A program made the translations under genes and the position numbers. From NCBI GenBank assembly GCA_015075105.1, contig JABTUZ010000001.1, forward strand, positions 1,375,001 to 1,439,000: 64,000 nucleotides of DNA. The letters run 5' to 3'. The notes under the pieces were generated by a model. The model saw only the letters and a program-made list of their open reading frames with translations. It had not been told where the DNA came from and did not search any database. Positions within the stretch are counted from its first letter, which is position 1. Every line of letters begins with the position of its first letter. This stretch comes from Leptospiraceae bacterium (GTDB lineage Bacteria > Spirochaetota > Leptospiria > Leptospirales > Leptospiraceae). Shown here in pieces: positions 1 to 10,872 of this stretch.

Positions 1-1
1 A

Positions 2-892
2 AAAGACGTAGCCAAAGAGCTTCCTGAGGTATTTAGAAAGCTAAAAACAGACCAAATCAACACATTAACTTACGCTTTTGAGGAGTTTGTAACCCGTAAA
101 TTGATCGAAATGGAAGCAAAAGCCCAAAATAAGAAATCGGAAGAAGTCTTATCCGATGGGAAGTCCTACACCCCTACCGACTTGGAAATCGAAAAAGTAT
201 ATAATCAATACAAAAGCCAATTGAATGGGAAATCCTTAGAATCAGTGAAAGGGGAAATTATAAACGCTCTTAAAATGAGACACGACAACGATGCAAAAAA
301 TGGTGTTATCGCAGGGATCAAAGAAAAATACAAAGATAAGGTGAAGATCAACATTCAGCCACTACCAGAAGAAAGACTCACTGTAGAAGAAAAAAATAAC
401 CCTTCTATAGGACCTAAAGATGCAAAGGTGACTATAGTAGAATTCTCAGACTTTGAATGCCCTTATTGTCAAAGAAGTCAACCTGTAAACAAACAGCTAA
501 GGGAAATGTATAAGGATAAGATTCGCTGGGTTTTCAGAGACTACCCTCTCCCTTTCCATCAAAATGCAAAATTTGCTCATCTCGCAGTGAATTGTGCCAT
601 TCCTCAAGGAAAATACTGGGAATATTTTAATATTCTATTTGAAAATACGGGGAATTTGACTAAGGAAAATGTAAAATTTTTAGCCAAAAAAGCCGGTTTA
701 GACTCTGGACAATTTGAAGAATGCCTGAAAAACTCAGCTTCTTTAGAAAAAGAAATCGAACAAGACATTGCAGACGGCCAGAAACTAGGAGTAGATGGAA
801 CTCCGGCATTTTTCATCAATGGAATCATGGTTGCCGGTGCTCAACCCTTACAAGCTTTTACAAAAATTATAGACAAAGAACTAAAAAATTGA
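2..892 (+). CDS. DsbA-family thioredoxin-fold protein, 5' end outside window
   Basis: The reading frame is open from base 2, so the true start lies upstream of the window. The C-terminal half is a DsbA/Thioredoxin_4 domain. It shows the redox motif CPYC within SDFECPYCQRSQ, a helical insert, and a cis-proline loop GVDGTPAFFING near the end. The first ~100 visible residues are charged and helical and may belong to a chaperone-like or SurA-like N-terminal segment, but this cannot be judged without the missing part. Family knowledge suggests a periplasmic thiol oxidase or isomerase; the signal peptide would be in the missing part. The gene is followed 12 nt later by mdh on the same strand. Confidence 0.85.
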   Translation, partial: KDVAKELPEVFRKLKTDQINTLTYAFEEFVTRKLIEMEAKAQNKKSEEVLSDGKSYTPTDLEIEKVYNQYKSQLNGKSLESVKGEIINALKMRHDNDAKNGVIAGIKEKYKDKVKINIQPLPEERLTVEEKNNPSIGPKDAKVTIVEFSDFECPYCQRSQPVNKQLREMYKDKIRWVFRDYPLPFHQNAKFAHLAVNCAIPQGKYWEYFNILFENTGNLTKENVKFLAKKAGLDSGQFEECLKNSASLEKEIEQDIADGQKLGVDGTPAFFINGIMVAGAQPLQAFTKIIDKELKN

Positions 893-904
893 GGTGAAAA
901 ACAA

Positions 905-1885
905 ATGAGTAAAACAGTTAAAGTAGCAGTCACCGGTGCCGCAGGGCAAATCGGTTATTCCCTATTATTTCGTATAGCATCGGGACAGATGTTTGGTCCA
1001 GATACTGCGGTAGAATTGCAATTATTAGAATTGGAAGCAGCGCTCCCGGCGCTAAAAGGTGTAGTCATGGAATTGGATGATTGCGCATTTCCACTTCTTC
1101 AAAAAGTCACAATTTCTTCTGAATTGGATGTGGCGTTCAATAACGTAAATTGGGCTCTCCTTGTAGGCTCGGTTCCCAGAAAAGCAGGTATGGAGAGAGG
1201 GGATCTCTTAAAAATCAATGGTGGGATTTTCACAAAACAAGGGAAGTCTATAGAAGCCAAAGCTGCAAGCGATGTGAGAGTTCTTGTAGTGGGGAATCCT
1301 TGCAACACAAATTGTTTAATTGCTATGAATAACGCAAAAAATATTCCTACCGACAGGTGGTTTGCGCTCACTAAATTAGACGAAAATAGAGCCAAGACTC
1401 AATTGGCACAAAAAGCAGAAGTTCCGGTTTCCAGCGTAACCAATCTTGCGATATGGGGAAACCATTCTGCAACCCAATACCCTGACTTTTACAACGCTAA
1501 GATCAATGGAAAACCGGCCACAGACTTAATCAAGGACGACGCTTGGTTAAAAGGTGATTTTATATCCACTGTCCAAAAAAGAGGAGCTGCGATCATTGCA
1601 GCCCGCGGTGCATCCAGTGCTGCAAGCGCTGCCAATGCAGTTGTAGATACAGTTCGTCAATTGACCACACCTACTCCAAAAGGTGATTGGTTTAGTGTAG
1701 CTGTAACCTCTGACGGAAGCTATGGAGTAGAAAAAGGTCTAATCTTTGGGTATCCGGTTAGATCAGACGGAAATAAATACGAAATCGTTAAAGATGTACC
1801 TTTAAACGACTTTGCAAAAGAAAAATTCAACATTACACACGAAGAATTGATTTCTGAAAGAAAAGATGTCTCTGACATGATTTGA
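905..1885 (+). CDS. mdh: Malate dehydrogenase
   Basis: This 326-residue protein catalyses NAD-dependent interconversion of malate and oxaloacetate in the TCA cycle. The N-terminus has the Rossmann nucleotide-binding motif [11 protein letters not shown]. The substrate-binding segment [13 protein letters not shown], the NPCNTNC segment, and the active-site histidine in [12 protein letters not shown] are all present. Length matches the LDH-like MDH group found in Leptospira and many Gram-negatives (about 326 aa). A GAGGTG Shine-Dalgarno sits just before ATG 905. An intrinsic terminator follows the stop codon, so transcription probably ends here. Confidence 0.97.
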   Translation: MSKTVKVAVTGAAGQIGYSLLFRIASGQMFGPDTAVELQLLELEAALPALKGVVMELDDCAFPLLQKVTISSELDVAFNNVNWALLVGSVPRKAGMERGDLLKINGGIFTKQGKSIEAKAASDVRVLVVGNPCNTNCLIAMNNAKNIPTDRWFALTKLDENRAKTQLAQKAEVPVSSVTNLAIWGNHSATQYPDFYNAKINGKPATDLIKDDAWLKGDFISTVQKRGAAIIAARGASSAASAANAVVDTVRQLTTPTPKGDWFSVAVTSDGSYGVEKGLIFGYPVRSDGNKYEIVKDVPLNDFAKEKFNITHEELISERKDVSDMI

Positions 1886-1902
1886 TTTTAGAGATTTCAA
1901 AG

Positions 1903-1927
1903 GCTGTAGGACTCTACAGCTTTTTTC
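1903..1927 (+). terminator. Rho-independent terminator after mdh
   Basis: A perfect 7-bp stem (GCTGTAG at 1903-1909, CTACAGC at 1914-1920) with a 4-nt loop is followed at once by a run of six T and then a second T-run. It lies 18 nt after the mdh stop and before the next gene. Confidence 0.85.
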
Positions 1928-1996
1928 TTAATTTTTTTTTATTTTTCTTCGACCAATCCAATTGTATTTTTGTCCCCGCCATTAGTCTAATTCAAA

Positions 1997-3121
1997 ATGC
2001 TTGAAAGTAACTGGAGATTTTTTTTTGAAAAAGAGTTGCAATCTCTAAATTCAAAAAATTTATTTAGGTCACTATCTTTTCCTCATTCGAGGGATTTTTC
2101 CTCAAACGACTATCTAAATCTTTCTAAACACCCTGAAATTATAAAAAGTTTTAAAGAAGGTCTCGATTTTTACTATTTAGGCTCCACCGCATCAAGACTT
2201 ATTCGAGGGCATAGAGATTCTTTTGAAAAAGCAGAAACTGATCTCGCCAATTGGGTAAAGAGTGAAACCTCCCTACTTGTGTCAAATGGATACTCTGCAA
2301 ATCTGGGTTTACTAGATTCGATTGCAAACCCAAAGACAATCATTTTTACAGATAGGTTAAACCACGCATCAATATTAGATGGAATAAGAATATCCGGTGC
2401 AGTCAAAAAATATTTCAACCATAGAAACACTTCTCACCTTAGAAGTCTTCTAGAAAAGTCAGACAAAAGCTCTCCAAAAATAATTGTGTCTGAAACAGTT
2501 TTCAGTATGGACGGAGACATCGCCTTGGTAGATGAGTTAGTTGAGTTAAAAAAAGAATTTGGCGCTTTATTGATATTAGATGAGGCTCACGCACTCGGAG
2601 TATTTGGAGAAAAAGGAGGAGGAGTTTCTCTTGATAGGAAACTATTTCCTTCCATAGATGAGTCCGATATAGATGTACGAATTTTTACAGGTGGGAAGTC
2701 ACTCGGATTAGAAGGTGGATTTATTGCCTCTTCAGAAATAATAAAACAATATTTAATTAACAAAATGAGACCATTCATTTTTTCTACGTCTATTTTACCC
2801 GCAATTGCTCATTCCCTGTCCACTGCAATTTCTATTGCAAAAAAAATGGATGAAGAGAGAAAACATATTTTACAAATCTCAGAAATCTTAAGAAACTCTC
2901 TAAAAGAAAAAGGATACGAGGTTTTAAATTCTAAAAGTCAAATCATACCTTTGGTATTATTTTCAGAAGAAAAATCTTTACATAAATCAAAAGAGTTAAA
3001 AGAAAAAAATTTTGATATTCGTGCAATCCGTCCACCCACTGTAAAAGAATCCAGACTAAGAATCAGTATAAATAGTAAAATACAATTCAAAGACGTGGAA
3101 GAGTTATTGACCTACCTTTAA
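1997..3121 (+). CDS. bioF: BioF-like alpha-oxoamine synthase (8-amino-7-oxononanoate synthase family)
   Basis: The 374-residue protein is a PLP-dependent class II aminotransferase-fold enzyme. Recognisable motifs are NDYLNLSKHP near the N-terminus, the glycine/serine region GSTASRLIRGH, the PLP-phenol-binding DEAHALGVFG, and the Schiff-base lysine in FTGGKSLGLEGG. The family condenses an acyl-CoA or acyl-ACP with an amino acid; in biotin synthesis pimeloyl-ACP plus alanine gives KAPA. The sequence around the lysine departs from the usual GTxGKAxG, so the exact substrate is uncertain. The next gene, a radical SAM protein, starts 1 nt after the stop, implying cotranscription. No other bio gene is visible nearby. 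Confidence 0.8.
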   Translation: MLESNWRFFFEKELQSLNSKNLFRSLSFPHSRDFSSNDYLNLSKHPEIIKSFKEGLDFYYLGSTASRLIRGHRDSFEKAETDLANWVKSETSLLVSNGYSANLGLLDSIANPKTIIFTDRLNHASILDGIRISGAVKKYFNHRNTSHLRSLLEKSDKSSPKIIVSETVFSMDGDIALVDELVELKKEFGALLILDEAHALGVFGEKGGGVSLDRKLFPSIDESDIDVRIFTGGKSLGLEGGFIASSEIIKQYLINKMRPFIFSTSILPAIAHSLSTAISIAKKMDEERKHILQISEILRNSLKEKGYEVLNSKSQIIPLVLFSEEKSLHKSKELKEKNFDIRAIRPPTVKESRLRISINSKIQFKDVEELLTYL

Positions 3122-3122
3122 T

Positions 3123-4841
3123 ATGCGAGCCTTAATCATTGATTTCTATGTGGACGAGCCAGCCTGTTTTGGTGTCCCTCCTTATATTTCTCCTTATATA
3201 CGTTATGCGGCAGGTGCGCTTATGAAAGGAGGCTTAAAAGAAAATCAGATTTATTATATCACAATTGATAAACTGAGAGAAAAAGAATTTGAGTTAGAAG
3301 AAGGCTATGATCTTGTGATAATTATTGCAGGCTCTACAGTTCCAGGAAAATACCTCGGTGGGCAAATAGGAACAGTAGCCGAAATTTACAAACTCTTAGA
3401 AAAGCTAAAAACTTCAAATAAAGGTGGAACTACACTCATCGGTGGGCCCGTTAAATACGCTTCCAAGGAAATCAAAGAAGAAATTTACAACAAAGGTGGA
3501 ATACTCATAAGAGGAGATATAGAAAAATATTGTGAATTAGTTTCTTCACTTGGAATTACTCGAACTAAATTAAAATTGGAAAATAACAACCTTCGACTAA
3601 AAAGAACGTACCAAGATATAGACGATTATTCAGTCAGAGGCGGGTTTATCACAAACCTGCACCCAAACTTTCCAAATTTAATCATTGAGTTAGAAACCTA
3701 TCGCGGCTGCACAAGAGACGTATTTTGCTCTTTTTGTACGGAAGGCTTTTATGGTAAGCCAGAATTTCGCCTAACGCATGGAATTACAGAAGAAGTAAAA
3801 GAATTGTACAAAAATGGGAATCTGTTTTTTAGAATAGGAAGACAAGCTGATCTATTGACCTATCTTCCAGATATGAATAGTTTCCAAAATAGTTTTCCAA
3901 AACCAAACCCGAAAAGTATCGAAAATCTATATTTAGGAATCAGAAAATCTGCACCGGACTTAAAACTTCTACACCTCGACAATATCAATCCCGGGGTAAT
4001 CGCCAATTTTCCAAATGAGTCTGAAGAAGTTCTCAAAATTTTATGTGATTACAATACAGAAGGCGATACAGCCGCTATGGGAATAGAAAGCGTTGACGAA
4101 GAAGTGATTTTGGCAAATAGTTTAAAATGCAGCGAAAAAGAAGCGCTACTTGCAATTGAACTAGTAAATAAATACGGACAAAAAAGAATAAATGGAATAC
4201 CCAAACTCTTACCCGGGCTAAACTTTATAGGGGGGCTTGCAGGAGAGTCCAAAGATACATTTAAAAAGAATTATCTATTTTTAAAAAAAGTTTTAGATTC
4301 GGGCTTACTGCTTAGAAGAATCAATATTCGACAAGTAATTGTTTATAAAAAAACAAAACTATCTCGAAGCACAAATTTCATAAAAAATAAAAAGTTTAAC
4401 GAGAATAGATTTCTATTCTATAGAGATAAAATCAGAGAAGAGATTGACAAACAGATGTTGAAAAAAACTTTTCCACTCGGATCTGTGTTAAGAAATGTCA
4501 TACTTGAAAAAAAAAGTGAAGGATATTTTCTTGGAAGACAACTCGGAAGTTACCCGATCACGATTAAAATTCCATTTTTCAAACAAAGTTACGAATTATT
4601 TACCGATCGAATTGATGTAATCGTAACAGGATTTTCAGAAAGATCCATAAATGCACTCCCCTACCCGATCCCCATAAACCAATTTACAGACTTGGCTTTC
4701 AGAGAAATTCCTGGGCTAGGAAAATCACTGGCAACAAAGGCGTTATTAAACTCTCCATACAAAAATAGTGAAGACTTAAAAAATAAGATCCCTGAAATCT
4801 ATCAAACAATTCTCTCTTTTACCAAAAACATTCTATTCTAA
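3123..4841 (+). CDS. Radical SAM protein with C-terminal helix-hairpin-helix
   Basis: The 572-residue protein has an N-terminal alpha/beta region (about 1-170) resembling B12-binding-type or MJ1487-type domains. A radical SAM core follows, starting at IELETYRGCTRDVFCSFC. The cysteine spacing is C-x5-C-x2-C rather than the usual C-x3-C-x2-C. A GIESVDE segment fits the S-adenosylmethionine barrel. The last ~50 residues (AFREIPGLGKSLATKALLNSPY) look like a helix-hairpin-helix, which often binds nucleic acid. It starts 1 nt after the BioF-like gene, so the two probably act together or are at least coexpressed. The reaction is unknown. Confidence 0.8.
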   Translation: MRALIIDFYVDEPACFGVPPYISPYIRYAAGALMKGGLKENQIYYITIDKLREKEFELEEGYDLVIIIAGSTVPGKYLGGQIGTVAEIYKLLEKLKTSNKGGTTLIGGPVKYASKEIKEEIYNKGGILIRGDIEKYCELVSSLGITRTKLKLENNNLRLKRTYQDIDDYSVRGGFITNLHPNFPNLIIELETYRGCTRDVFCSFCTEGFYGKPEFRLTHGITEEVKELYKNGNLFFRIGRQADLLTYLPDMNSFQNSFPKPNPKSIENLYLGIRKSAPDLKLLHLDNINPGVIANFPNESEEVLKILCDYNTEGDTAAMGIESVDEEVILANSLKCSEKEALLAIELVNKYGQKRINGIPKLLPGLNFIGGLAGESKDTFKKNYLFLKKVLDSGLLLRRINIRQVIVYKKTKLSRSTNFIKNKKFNENRFLFYRDKIREEIDKQMLKKTFPLGSVLRNVILEKKSEGYFLGRQLGSYPITIKIPFFKQSYELFTDRIDVIVTGFSERSINALPYPIPINQFTDLAFREIPGLGKSLATKALLNSPYKNSEDLKNKIPEIYQTILSFTKNILF

Positions 4842-4895
4842 TTTCATTATGACACCTTATGTAATTCAAGAAATTTACCGATAATAAATTTACAG

Positions 4896-5339
4896 ATGGC
4901 AAAATTCACTAATATATTTCAGAAATCCAAAAAAGGCGATAACTTACCTAAAGCAGGAGATGAATCTATGGCAAAAGAAATCACCACTCATGAAGAACCT
5001 CCTCGAAAAGAAGGGAAAATTAATATTAATCAAACGAAACTTCAAATAGAATGGCAGAAAATTATAAACGAACTGACTACAACCGATATACGCTTTTACT
5101 TTTTAAAAGACAATTACTTAGACAAGATAAACAAAATGTACACTGAATATTCTGAAGAGTTAGACAAGCTCGGAATTAGCCAAAGAAAATTCTTGGATTT
5201 TATAAGAGAGTCATTTGAAAGAATCAAACAAATCAAGAAAAAACTCCCTCTTGAGCCTATGAACGATAAATTCTATAATTATGTCGAAAAATGCGTTCAC
5301 GATTTGATGGAAGGGCTTAGGCAAAAATTCAAGAAATAG
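4896..5339 (+). CDS. Conserved-looking hypothetical protein, helical and charged
   Basis: I do not recognise this 147-residue protein. It is Lys/Glu-rich and predicted mostly helical, with no signal peptide or membrane segment, so it is probably cytoplasmic. The start is open. ATG 4896 has no evident Shine-Dalgarno, whereas the in-frame ATG at 4968 is preceded by AGGAGA at a normal distance and would give 123 residues. It lies between the radical SAM gene and sucB on the same strand. Confidence 0.65.
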   Translation: MAKFTNIFQKSKKGDNLPKAGDESMAKEITTHEEPPRKEGKININQTKLQIEWQKIINELTTTDIRFYFLKDNYLDKINKMYTEYSEELDKLGISQRKFLDFIRESFERIKQIKKKLPLEPMNDKFYNYVEKCVHDLMEGLRQKFKK

Positions 5340-5428
5340 CGAGAATTCTTTTTTACTTTACACTACTTTCTAATTATTAATATGGATAGAAAGAATACTT
5401 ATTTTAGCAATAAAGAAAAAGGTCGGCT

Positions 5429-6634
5429 ATGTCAGTAGAAATTAAAGTCCCGGAAATGGGCGAATCAATCACCGAAGCAACTCTTTTAAACTGGTCAAAA
5501 AAAGAAGGAGATTTTGTTCAAGAAGACGAAGTCTTGGTAGAGTTAGAAACTGATAAAGTTACAATGGAAGTGAGAGCACCCTCTTCCGGTATTATACAAA
5601 GTATAATTAAAAAAACAGGAGAGGTAGTTCACCCGAAAGAAACAATCGGCTCAATAGAAAAAAAAGCAATTGCCGACGCACCTGTAAATACTACTTCTCC
5701 TCCAAGCACCACTCAGACCGAAAAAGTGCCGGACAAAAAACTGGAAACGAAAAACGAAACTCTCTCACCCGCAGTAAATAAATTAGTCGCCAATAACAAC
5801 TTGGACCCAAAAGAAATCCAAGGAACCGGGAAAAGAGAGCAAATCACAAAAGGGGATGTATTAAATTATATCGAGTCAAAACCTTCAAAGACCCAAGATT
5901 CCCAATCTCAAACTCCAAAAAAAGAAATTTCGGGAGATAGAGAAACAGTAGTCCCTATGACCAAGCTAAGAAAAACTATCGCAGATAGATTAGTATATGC
6001 TCAGTCAACTGCAGCGATTCTTACTACTTTCAATGAAGTAGATATGACAGGGGTCATGGAGCTTAGAAATAAATACAAAGAAAAATTCAAAGAAACCCAC
6101 CAAGTAGGGCTTGGGTTTATGAGTTTTTTTACGAAAGCGGCAATCTCTGCACTAAAATCCTTTCCCGCAGTGAACGCAGAAATTCGAGGCAACGATATAG
6201 TTTATAAAAACTACTACAATATCGGGGTTGCGGTCGGTGGACCAAAAGGGCTTGTAGTTCCTGTAATTCAAGATGCTGACAGGTTTAGCTTTGCCGGAAT
6301 CGAACAAGAAATTCTAAGGCTTGCAGAAAAAGTAAAAACCGGAAAAATCTCTCTCGAAGAAATGCAAGGTGGAACTTTTTCTATTTCCAATGGAGGGATA
6401 TACGGCTCTATGATGTCCACCCCAATCTTGAACCCTCCTCAAAGCGGAATCCTAGGACTTCACAATATCACGAAAAGAGCGGTAGTGATAAACGACGAAA
6501 TCAAAATTCGCTCTATGATGTATCTTGCACTATCCTATGATCACAGAATCATAGACGGAAAAGAAGCAGTACTATTTCTTGTGAAGATCAAAGAGGCAAT
6601 AGAAGACCCTGCAAGACTTTTATTGGAGGTGTGA
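5429..6634 (+). CDS. sucB: Dihydrolipoyl succinyltransferase, E2 of 2-oxoglutarate dehydrogenase
   Basis: This 401-residue E2 core enzyme transfers succinyl groups from lipoate to CoA. The domain order is: N-terminal lipoyl domain with the lipoylated lysine in ETDKVTMEV (Lys43); a Pro/Thr/Ser/Lys linker; a short E3/E1-binding domain ([22 protein letters not shown]); a second linker; and the catalytic domain ending in the active-site motif [13 protein letters not shown]. Length equals the usual ~400 residues. The lpdA start lies 2 nt past the stop codon, and sucA follows lpdA, so E2-E3-E1 are one cluster. The neighbouring E1 supports succinyl rather than acetyl specificity. Confidence 0.95.
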   Translation: MSVEIKVPEMGESITEATLLNWSKKEGDFVQEDEVLVELETDKVTMEVRAPSSGIIQSIIKKTGEVVHPKETIGSIEKKAIADAPVNTTSPPSTTQTEKVPDKKLETKNETLSPAVNKLVANNNLDPKEIQGTGKREQITKGDVLNYIESKPSKTQDSQSQTPKKEISGDRETVVPMTKLRKTIADRLVYAQSTAAILTTFNEVDMTGVMELRNKYKEKFKETHQVGLGFMSFFTKAAISALKSFPAVNAEIRGNDIVYKNYYNIGVAVGGPKGLVVPVIQDADRFSFAGIEQEILRLAEKVKTGKISLEEMQGGTFSISNGGIYGSMMSTPILNPPQSGILGLHNITKRAVVINDEIKIRSMMYLALSYDHRIIDGKEAVLFLVKIKEAIEDPARLLLEV

Positions 6635-6636
6635 AA

Positions 6637-8043
6637 ATGGCTAATGAATTTGATGTTGTTGTAATAGGAGCCGGACCTGGTGGTTATGTGGCTGCAATTC
6701 GTGCTGCTCAATTAGGACTAAATGTTTCAATTATTGAAAAAAGAAAAACTCTTGGGGGAACTTGTTTAAACGTGGGATGCATCCCTTCCAAAGCACTCCT
6801 TGACTCATCAGAAGAATACCATAAAGCAAAACACAAACTAAAAGACCACGGTATCAAAACAGGTGAAGTCCAATTGGATTTAAAAACCCTGCTCGAAAGA
6901 AAAGACAAGATAGTATCCGAAGTCTGCGAAGGCGTAAATTTTCTTATGAAGAAAAATAAAATAGAAAGATTCCACGGAACAGGAAAAATACTTTCTTCAA
7001 ACTCTGTAGAAGTCACTTTGGAAGATTCCAAAAAAGTAACTCTCCAAACTAAATATATAATTATTGCAACAGGCTCATCCCCCATAGATATCCCCGGTTT
7101 TGAAATCGACGGAAAATCCATAGTTACAAGCGATCACGCAATCAATCTTCCAAAAGTTCCAAAACATTTAATCGTAATAGGTGCAGGCGTAATCGGGCTT
7201 GAATTAGGATCTGTTTGGGGAAGACTTGGCGCGAAGGTATCTGTAATCGAGCTACAAACGAAGTTATTTGGAACCGCAGACAAACAAATGTCAGACTATG
7301 CACAAAGACTACTCACTAACCAAGGCTTTGAATTTTACTTTGGCCACAAAGTAACAGGAAAAGAAAAAAAAGGCTCAGAAATTATCGTAAAAGCTGAAAA
7401 TTCTGAGAAAGACACAATTGAAATAACAGGAGATGTAGTTCTTGTGGCAGTTGGCAGAAAGCCCTATTTTGAAGGACTCGGCGCAAAAGAAATAGGTGTC
7501 CGATTCAACTCCAGAAATAGGATTGAAATAGATTCTAACTTTCGTACAAATATACCCGGTGTATATGCGATAGGCGACATCGTTGAAGGGCCAATGCTTG
7601 CTCATAAAGCAGAAGAAGAAGGGATTGCAGTGGCAGAAATTCTTGCAGGACAAAAATCCCACGTAAACTACAACGCCTGCCCTTACATAGTATATGTTTG
7701 GCCCGAGGTAGCCTGGGTGGGTCTTGGAGAAGAAGAATTGCAGTCTAAAAGAATAGAATACAAGGTAGGAAAATCTTTTTTCAAAGCCAATGGAAGAAGT
7801 AAAGCCATGAACGAGCATGACGGACAAGTAAAAATCTTAGCCGATAAAAAAACGGATAAGATTCTTGGAATTTACATCGTTGGGCCTAGAGCCTCGGATA
7901 TGATTGCAGAGGCTGCAATTGCTTTAGAGTTTGGCGCATCCTCTGAAGACATTGCCAGAGCTTTTCACGCCCATCCTACCCTTTCCGAAGTAGTAAAAGA
8001 AGCTGCAATGTCTGTGGACAAATGGAGTATCCACGGTGGTTGA
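6637..8043 (+). CDS. lpdA: Dihydrolipoyl dehydrogenase, E3
   Basis: This 468-residue FAD enzyme reoxidises dihydrolipoamide with NAD. It has the FAD-binding GAGPGGY motif, the redox-active disulfide in [13 protein letters not shown] (Cys43 and Cys48), a second nucleotide motif [13 protein letters not shown], the AIGDI FAD segment and the C-terminal His-Glu pair in [11 protein letters not shown] chose ATG 6637 because GGAGG at 6625-6629 is 7 nt upstream; the in-frame GTG at 6631 is too close to that Shine-Dalgarno. It sits between sucB and sucA. Confidence 0.96.
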   Translation: MANEFDVVVIGAGPGGYVAAIRAAQLGLNVSIIEKRKTLGGTCLNVGCIPSKALLDSSEEYHKAKHKLKDHGIKTGEVQLDLKTLLERKDKIVSEVCEGVNFLMKKNKIERFHGTGKILSSNSVEVTLEDSKKVTLQTKYIIIATGSSPIDIPGFEIDGKSIVTSDHAINLPKVPKHLIVIGAGVIGLELGSVWGRLGAKVSVIELQTKLFGTADKQMSDYAQRLLTNQGFEFYFGHKVTGKEKKGSEIIVKAENSEKDTIEITGDVVLVAVGRKPYFEGLGAKEIGVRFNSRNRIEIDSNFRTNIPGVYAIGDIVEGPMLAHKAEEEGIAVAEILAGQKSHVNYNACPYIVYVWPEVAWVGLGEEELQSKRIEYKVGKSFFKANGRSKAMNEHDGQVKILADKKTDKILGIYIVGPRASDMIAEAAIALEFGASSEDIARAFHAHPTLSEVVKEAAMSVDKWSIHGG

Positions 8044-8082
8044 TTCTATCGTACTTATTAATCACACAATCAGGAGAACTTT

Positions 8083-10827
8083 ATGAATTCAGAAAATTCC
8101 ATGCTATTATACGGAGACAATACACTTCTTCTCGAAGGGCTTTATGAGGAATACTCTAAAAACCCTTCTTCTGTTTCGGAAGACTGGAGAAAGTTTTTCT
8201 CGGAGCTTGACAGCCAAAAATACACAAACGGCAAGTCAACCGGACTTGTTTCTCCTTCAATCGAAAAATCCCCCCCCCCTCTTCATGAAATGGGAATTTT
8301 AAACCTCCAAAATGCGTATAGAAGACAAGGCCACCTTGCAGCCACTTTAGACCCACTCGGAATCAATAAACCAAACAGAAAATTTATAGACCAAAAGTTA
8401 AATAACCTAACCGAAATAGATTTAAACACTGTTGTAGAATCCGGGATAGGAGGTGTAGGCAAGGCTAAGTTAAAAGAAGTAATCGACTGGTTTGAAAAAT
8501 TCTATTGTTCAACGATTGGCTCTGAGCACTACTATTTAGTGAATGATGAAGAAAGAGAATGGCTCCAAAGTAAAATGGAATCCACCGAATACGTAAAAGA
8601 TTTAACAAAGGGTGAAAAACTAAGGCTATTTGAAAAAGTATTTCAAGCAGAATATTTTGAAGAATTTTTAGCAAAAAAATTTGTAGGTAAAAAAAGATTT
8701 TCTTTAGAAGGTGGAGAAACACTGATTCCTATCCTTGACACAATTGTAGAAGAAGCAGGCAAGCACGACATGAACCAGCTTGTAATCGGGATGGCACACA
8801 GAGGAAGGCTAAATGTACTCGTAAATATTATAGAAAAACCGGCAGGGCTTATATTTGCAGAATTTGAAGAAAAAACAGGGGAAGACGAACACTACGCTGA
8901 CGTAAAATACCACCTTGGTTACCACAACACTAAAATGACCAAGGCAAAAAAAGAAGTGAAGCTATCTCTCGGTTTTAATCCAAGCCATTTAGAAGCAGTA
9001 AACCCTGTGATAACCGGAAACGTTAGAGCCAAGCAAGCTATCGAAAAAGACAAATTGGGCGTTAAGTATATGCCTATTTTAATCCATGGAGACGCTGCAT
9101 TTGCAGGACAAGGAGTAGTTGCAGAAACTCTCAACCTCATGAATATAGAAGGATATACTACGGGTGGAACTTTTCATATAGTGATAAATAATCAAATAGG
9201 ATTTACGACTCTTCCAAACGAATCTAGATCCACTTTGTACGCAACTGACCTTGCCAAAGGTTTTCAAATACCTATTTTTCACGTAAACGGAGACGACCCA
9301 GAAGCTGCACTAAGAGTAGTAAAACTATGCCTTGAATACAGACAAAAATTCCATAAAGATGTTATCATTGATCTAATCTGCTATAGAAGGCTCGGGCATA
9401 ACGAAACAGACGAGCCGGCTTTTACCCAACCACTGATGTACGATATAATCAAAAACCATAAGTCCACCTCTAAAATTTATGAAGCCCGCCTTGCTGCGCA
9501 ACAATCTGAATTTGTGCAAGAAGATATAGACTTTATAAAAAATGGAGTAAAGAAAGGGTTAGAGGATTCTTTCCAAAGAGCAAAAGAAAGAGATATTAGA
9601 ATGCAAGTGGATACAATGAAAGGGCTATGGTCAAATTATTCAAAAGAGCCTTTGGACTCCGAGCCTGCTACAAAACTTCTGTCCAACCAGATGGAGGCAA
9701 TCGTAAGAGCACTCACCGAAATACCAAAAGACTTTCACCCAAACCCAAAACTTATTCGTCTTATCGAAAATAGGAAAAAAATGGCAATAGGTGAAATTCC
9801 TATTGACTGGGGCTTTGCAGAATTACTTTCTTTTGGATCAATTTTAGAAAATGGTTTCAGGATTCGCCTATCAGGTCAAGATGCGCAAAGAGGAACTTTC
9901 TCACACAGACACGCAATTTTAGTAGATTCAAACAACGGAAAAAAATACTCTCCTCTTTGCCATATTTCAGAAAAGCAAGGAAATTTTGAAGTGATCAATT
10001 CTTCCTTATCGGAATACGCAGTCTTGGGTTATGAGTATGGATATTCTCTCTCAGATCCAAATGCCTTGGTAATTTGGGAAGCGCAGTTTGGTGATTTTGC
10101 AAATACGGCACAGGTTATATTTGATCAATTTATTTCAAGCTCAGAAATCAAATGGCAAAAAATGAGTGGTCTTGTAGTGCTACTCCCTCACGGCTATGAG
10201 GGTCAAGGACCTGAGCACTCCAGTGCGAGATTAGAAAGACTACTTCAACTATGTGCATTAGACAACATTCAGATTTGCAATTGCACTACCCCTGCCCAGT
10301 ATTTCCATTTACTTAGAAGACAGATGCTTAGGAATTTCCGTAAGCCACTAATCATTTTGTCCCCAAAAAGTCTTTTACGCTTTGCGCAAGCAAGTTCTTC
10401 TTTAGAAGATATTTCCAAAGGTGCGTTTAGAGAAGTGTTGAACGACAAGACTGTTACCCATCCAGACTCTGTTACAAAATTAATCCTCTCTACCGGAAAA
10501 GTTTATTACGATCTATTGGAAGAAAAAAATAAAAGAAAAAAACAAGACACAGCCCTGATTCGTATAGAGCAACTCTATCCTTTTCCCGAAAAAGAAATAC
10601 AAGAAGTCATTTCAAAATTTAAAAACGCAAAAGATTTTCTTTGGGTACAAGAAGAGCCGGAAAATCAAGGAGCTTGGGGATTTATAGAAAATCGTATCAA
10701 CAAATTCATACCGAAAAAAGAAAGGTTTAAATATGTCGGCAGAAAAGAATCTCCAAGCCCGGCAGCCGGACAGGTAAAAATTCACACAAAAGAATTAATT
10801 GAGTTTTTAGAAGAGGCTTTTAAATAA
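8083..10827 (+). CDS. sucA: 2-oxoglutarate dehydrogenase E1
   Basis: The 914-residue thiamine-diphosphate enzyme decarboxylates 2-oxoglutarate and passes succinyl to E2. Visible family segments are an N-terminal YLEGLYEEY-type helix, the [22 protein letters not shown] segment, [30 protein letters not shown], and the C-terminal [21 protein letters not shown]. Length is close to the usual ~930. AGGAGA precedes the ATG. A run of ten C (8270-8279) encodes part of a Ser-Pro-Pro-Pro linker near residue 65 and is unusual in this AT-rich genome. It leaves the frame intact. Confidence 0.96.
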   Translation: MNSENSMLLYGDNTLLLEGLYEEYSKNPSSVSEDWRKFFSELDSQKYTNGKSTGLVSPSIEKSPPPLHEMGILNLQNAYRRQGHLAATLDPLGINKPNRKFIDQKLNNLTEIDLNTVVESGIGGVGKAKLKEVIDWFEKFYCSTIGSEHYYLVNDEEREWLQSKMESTEYVKDLTKGEKLRLFEKVFQAEYFEEFLAKKFVGKKRFSLEGGETLIPILDTIVEEAGKHDMNQLVIGMAHRGRLNVLVNIIEKPAGLIFAEFEEKTGEDEHYADVKYHLGYHNTKMTKAKKEVKLSLGFNPSHLEAVNPVITGNVRAKQAIEKDKLGVKYMPILIHGDAAFAGQGVVAETLNLMNIEGYTTGGTFHIVINNQIGFTTLPNESRSTLYATDLAKGFQIPIFHVNGDDPEAALRVVKLCLEYRQKFHKDVIIDLICYRRLGHNETDEPAFTQPLMYDIIKNHKSTSKIYEARLAAQQSEFVQEDIDFIKNGVKKGLEDSFQRAKERDIRMQVDTMKGLWSNYSKEPLDSEPATKLLSNQMEAIVRALTEIPKDFHPNPKLIRLIENRKKMAIGEIPIDWGFAELLSFGSILENGFRIRLSGQDAQRGTFSHRHAILVDSNNGKKYSPLCHISEKQGNFEVINSSLSEYAVLGYEYGYSLSDPNALVIWEAQFGDFANTAQVIFDQFISSSEIKWQKMSGLVVLLPHGYEGQGPEHSSARLERLLQLCALDNIQICNCTTPAQYFHLLRRQMLRNFRKPLIILSPKSLLRFAQASSSLEDISKGAFREVLNDKTVTHPDSVTKLILSTGKVYYDLLEEKNKRKKQDTALIRIEQLYPFPEKEIQEVISKFKNAKDFLWVQEEPENQGAWGFIENRINKFIPKKERFKYVGRKESPSPAAGQVKIHTKELIEFLEEAFK
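8270..8279 (+). repeat. Poly-C tract (10 C) inside sucA
   Basis: Ten consecutive C lie near the 5' end of sucA, in the linker between the N-terminal helix and the conserved E1 core. Homopolymers of this length are slippage-prone, and a gain or loss of one base would abolish E1. Confidence 0.95.
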
Positions 10828-10872
10828 AAAAAGGATAGACGGATTTTACTTTCTAATCCCATAAAGTGAATT

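Noticed and set aside
6631-6633. GTG start for lpdA
   Set aside because: Only 1 nt from the Shine-Dalgarno; ATG 6637 has proper spacing.
7375-7827. 150-codon minus-strand frame inside lpdA
   Set aside because: Lies wholly antisense to conserved lpdA codons; composition reflects the reverse of lpdA.
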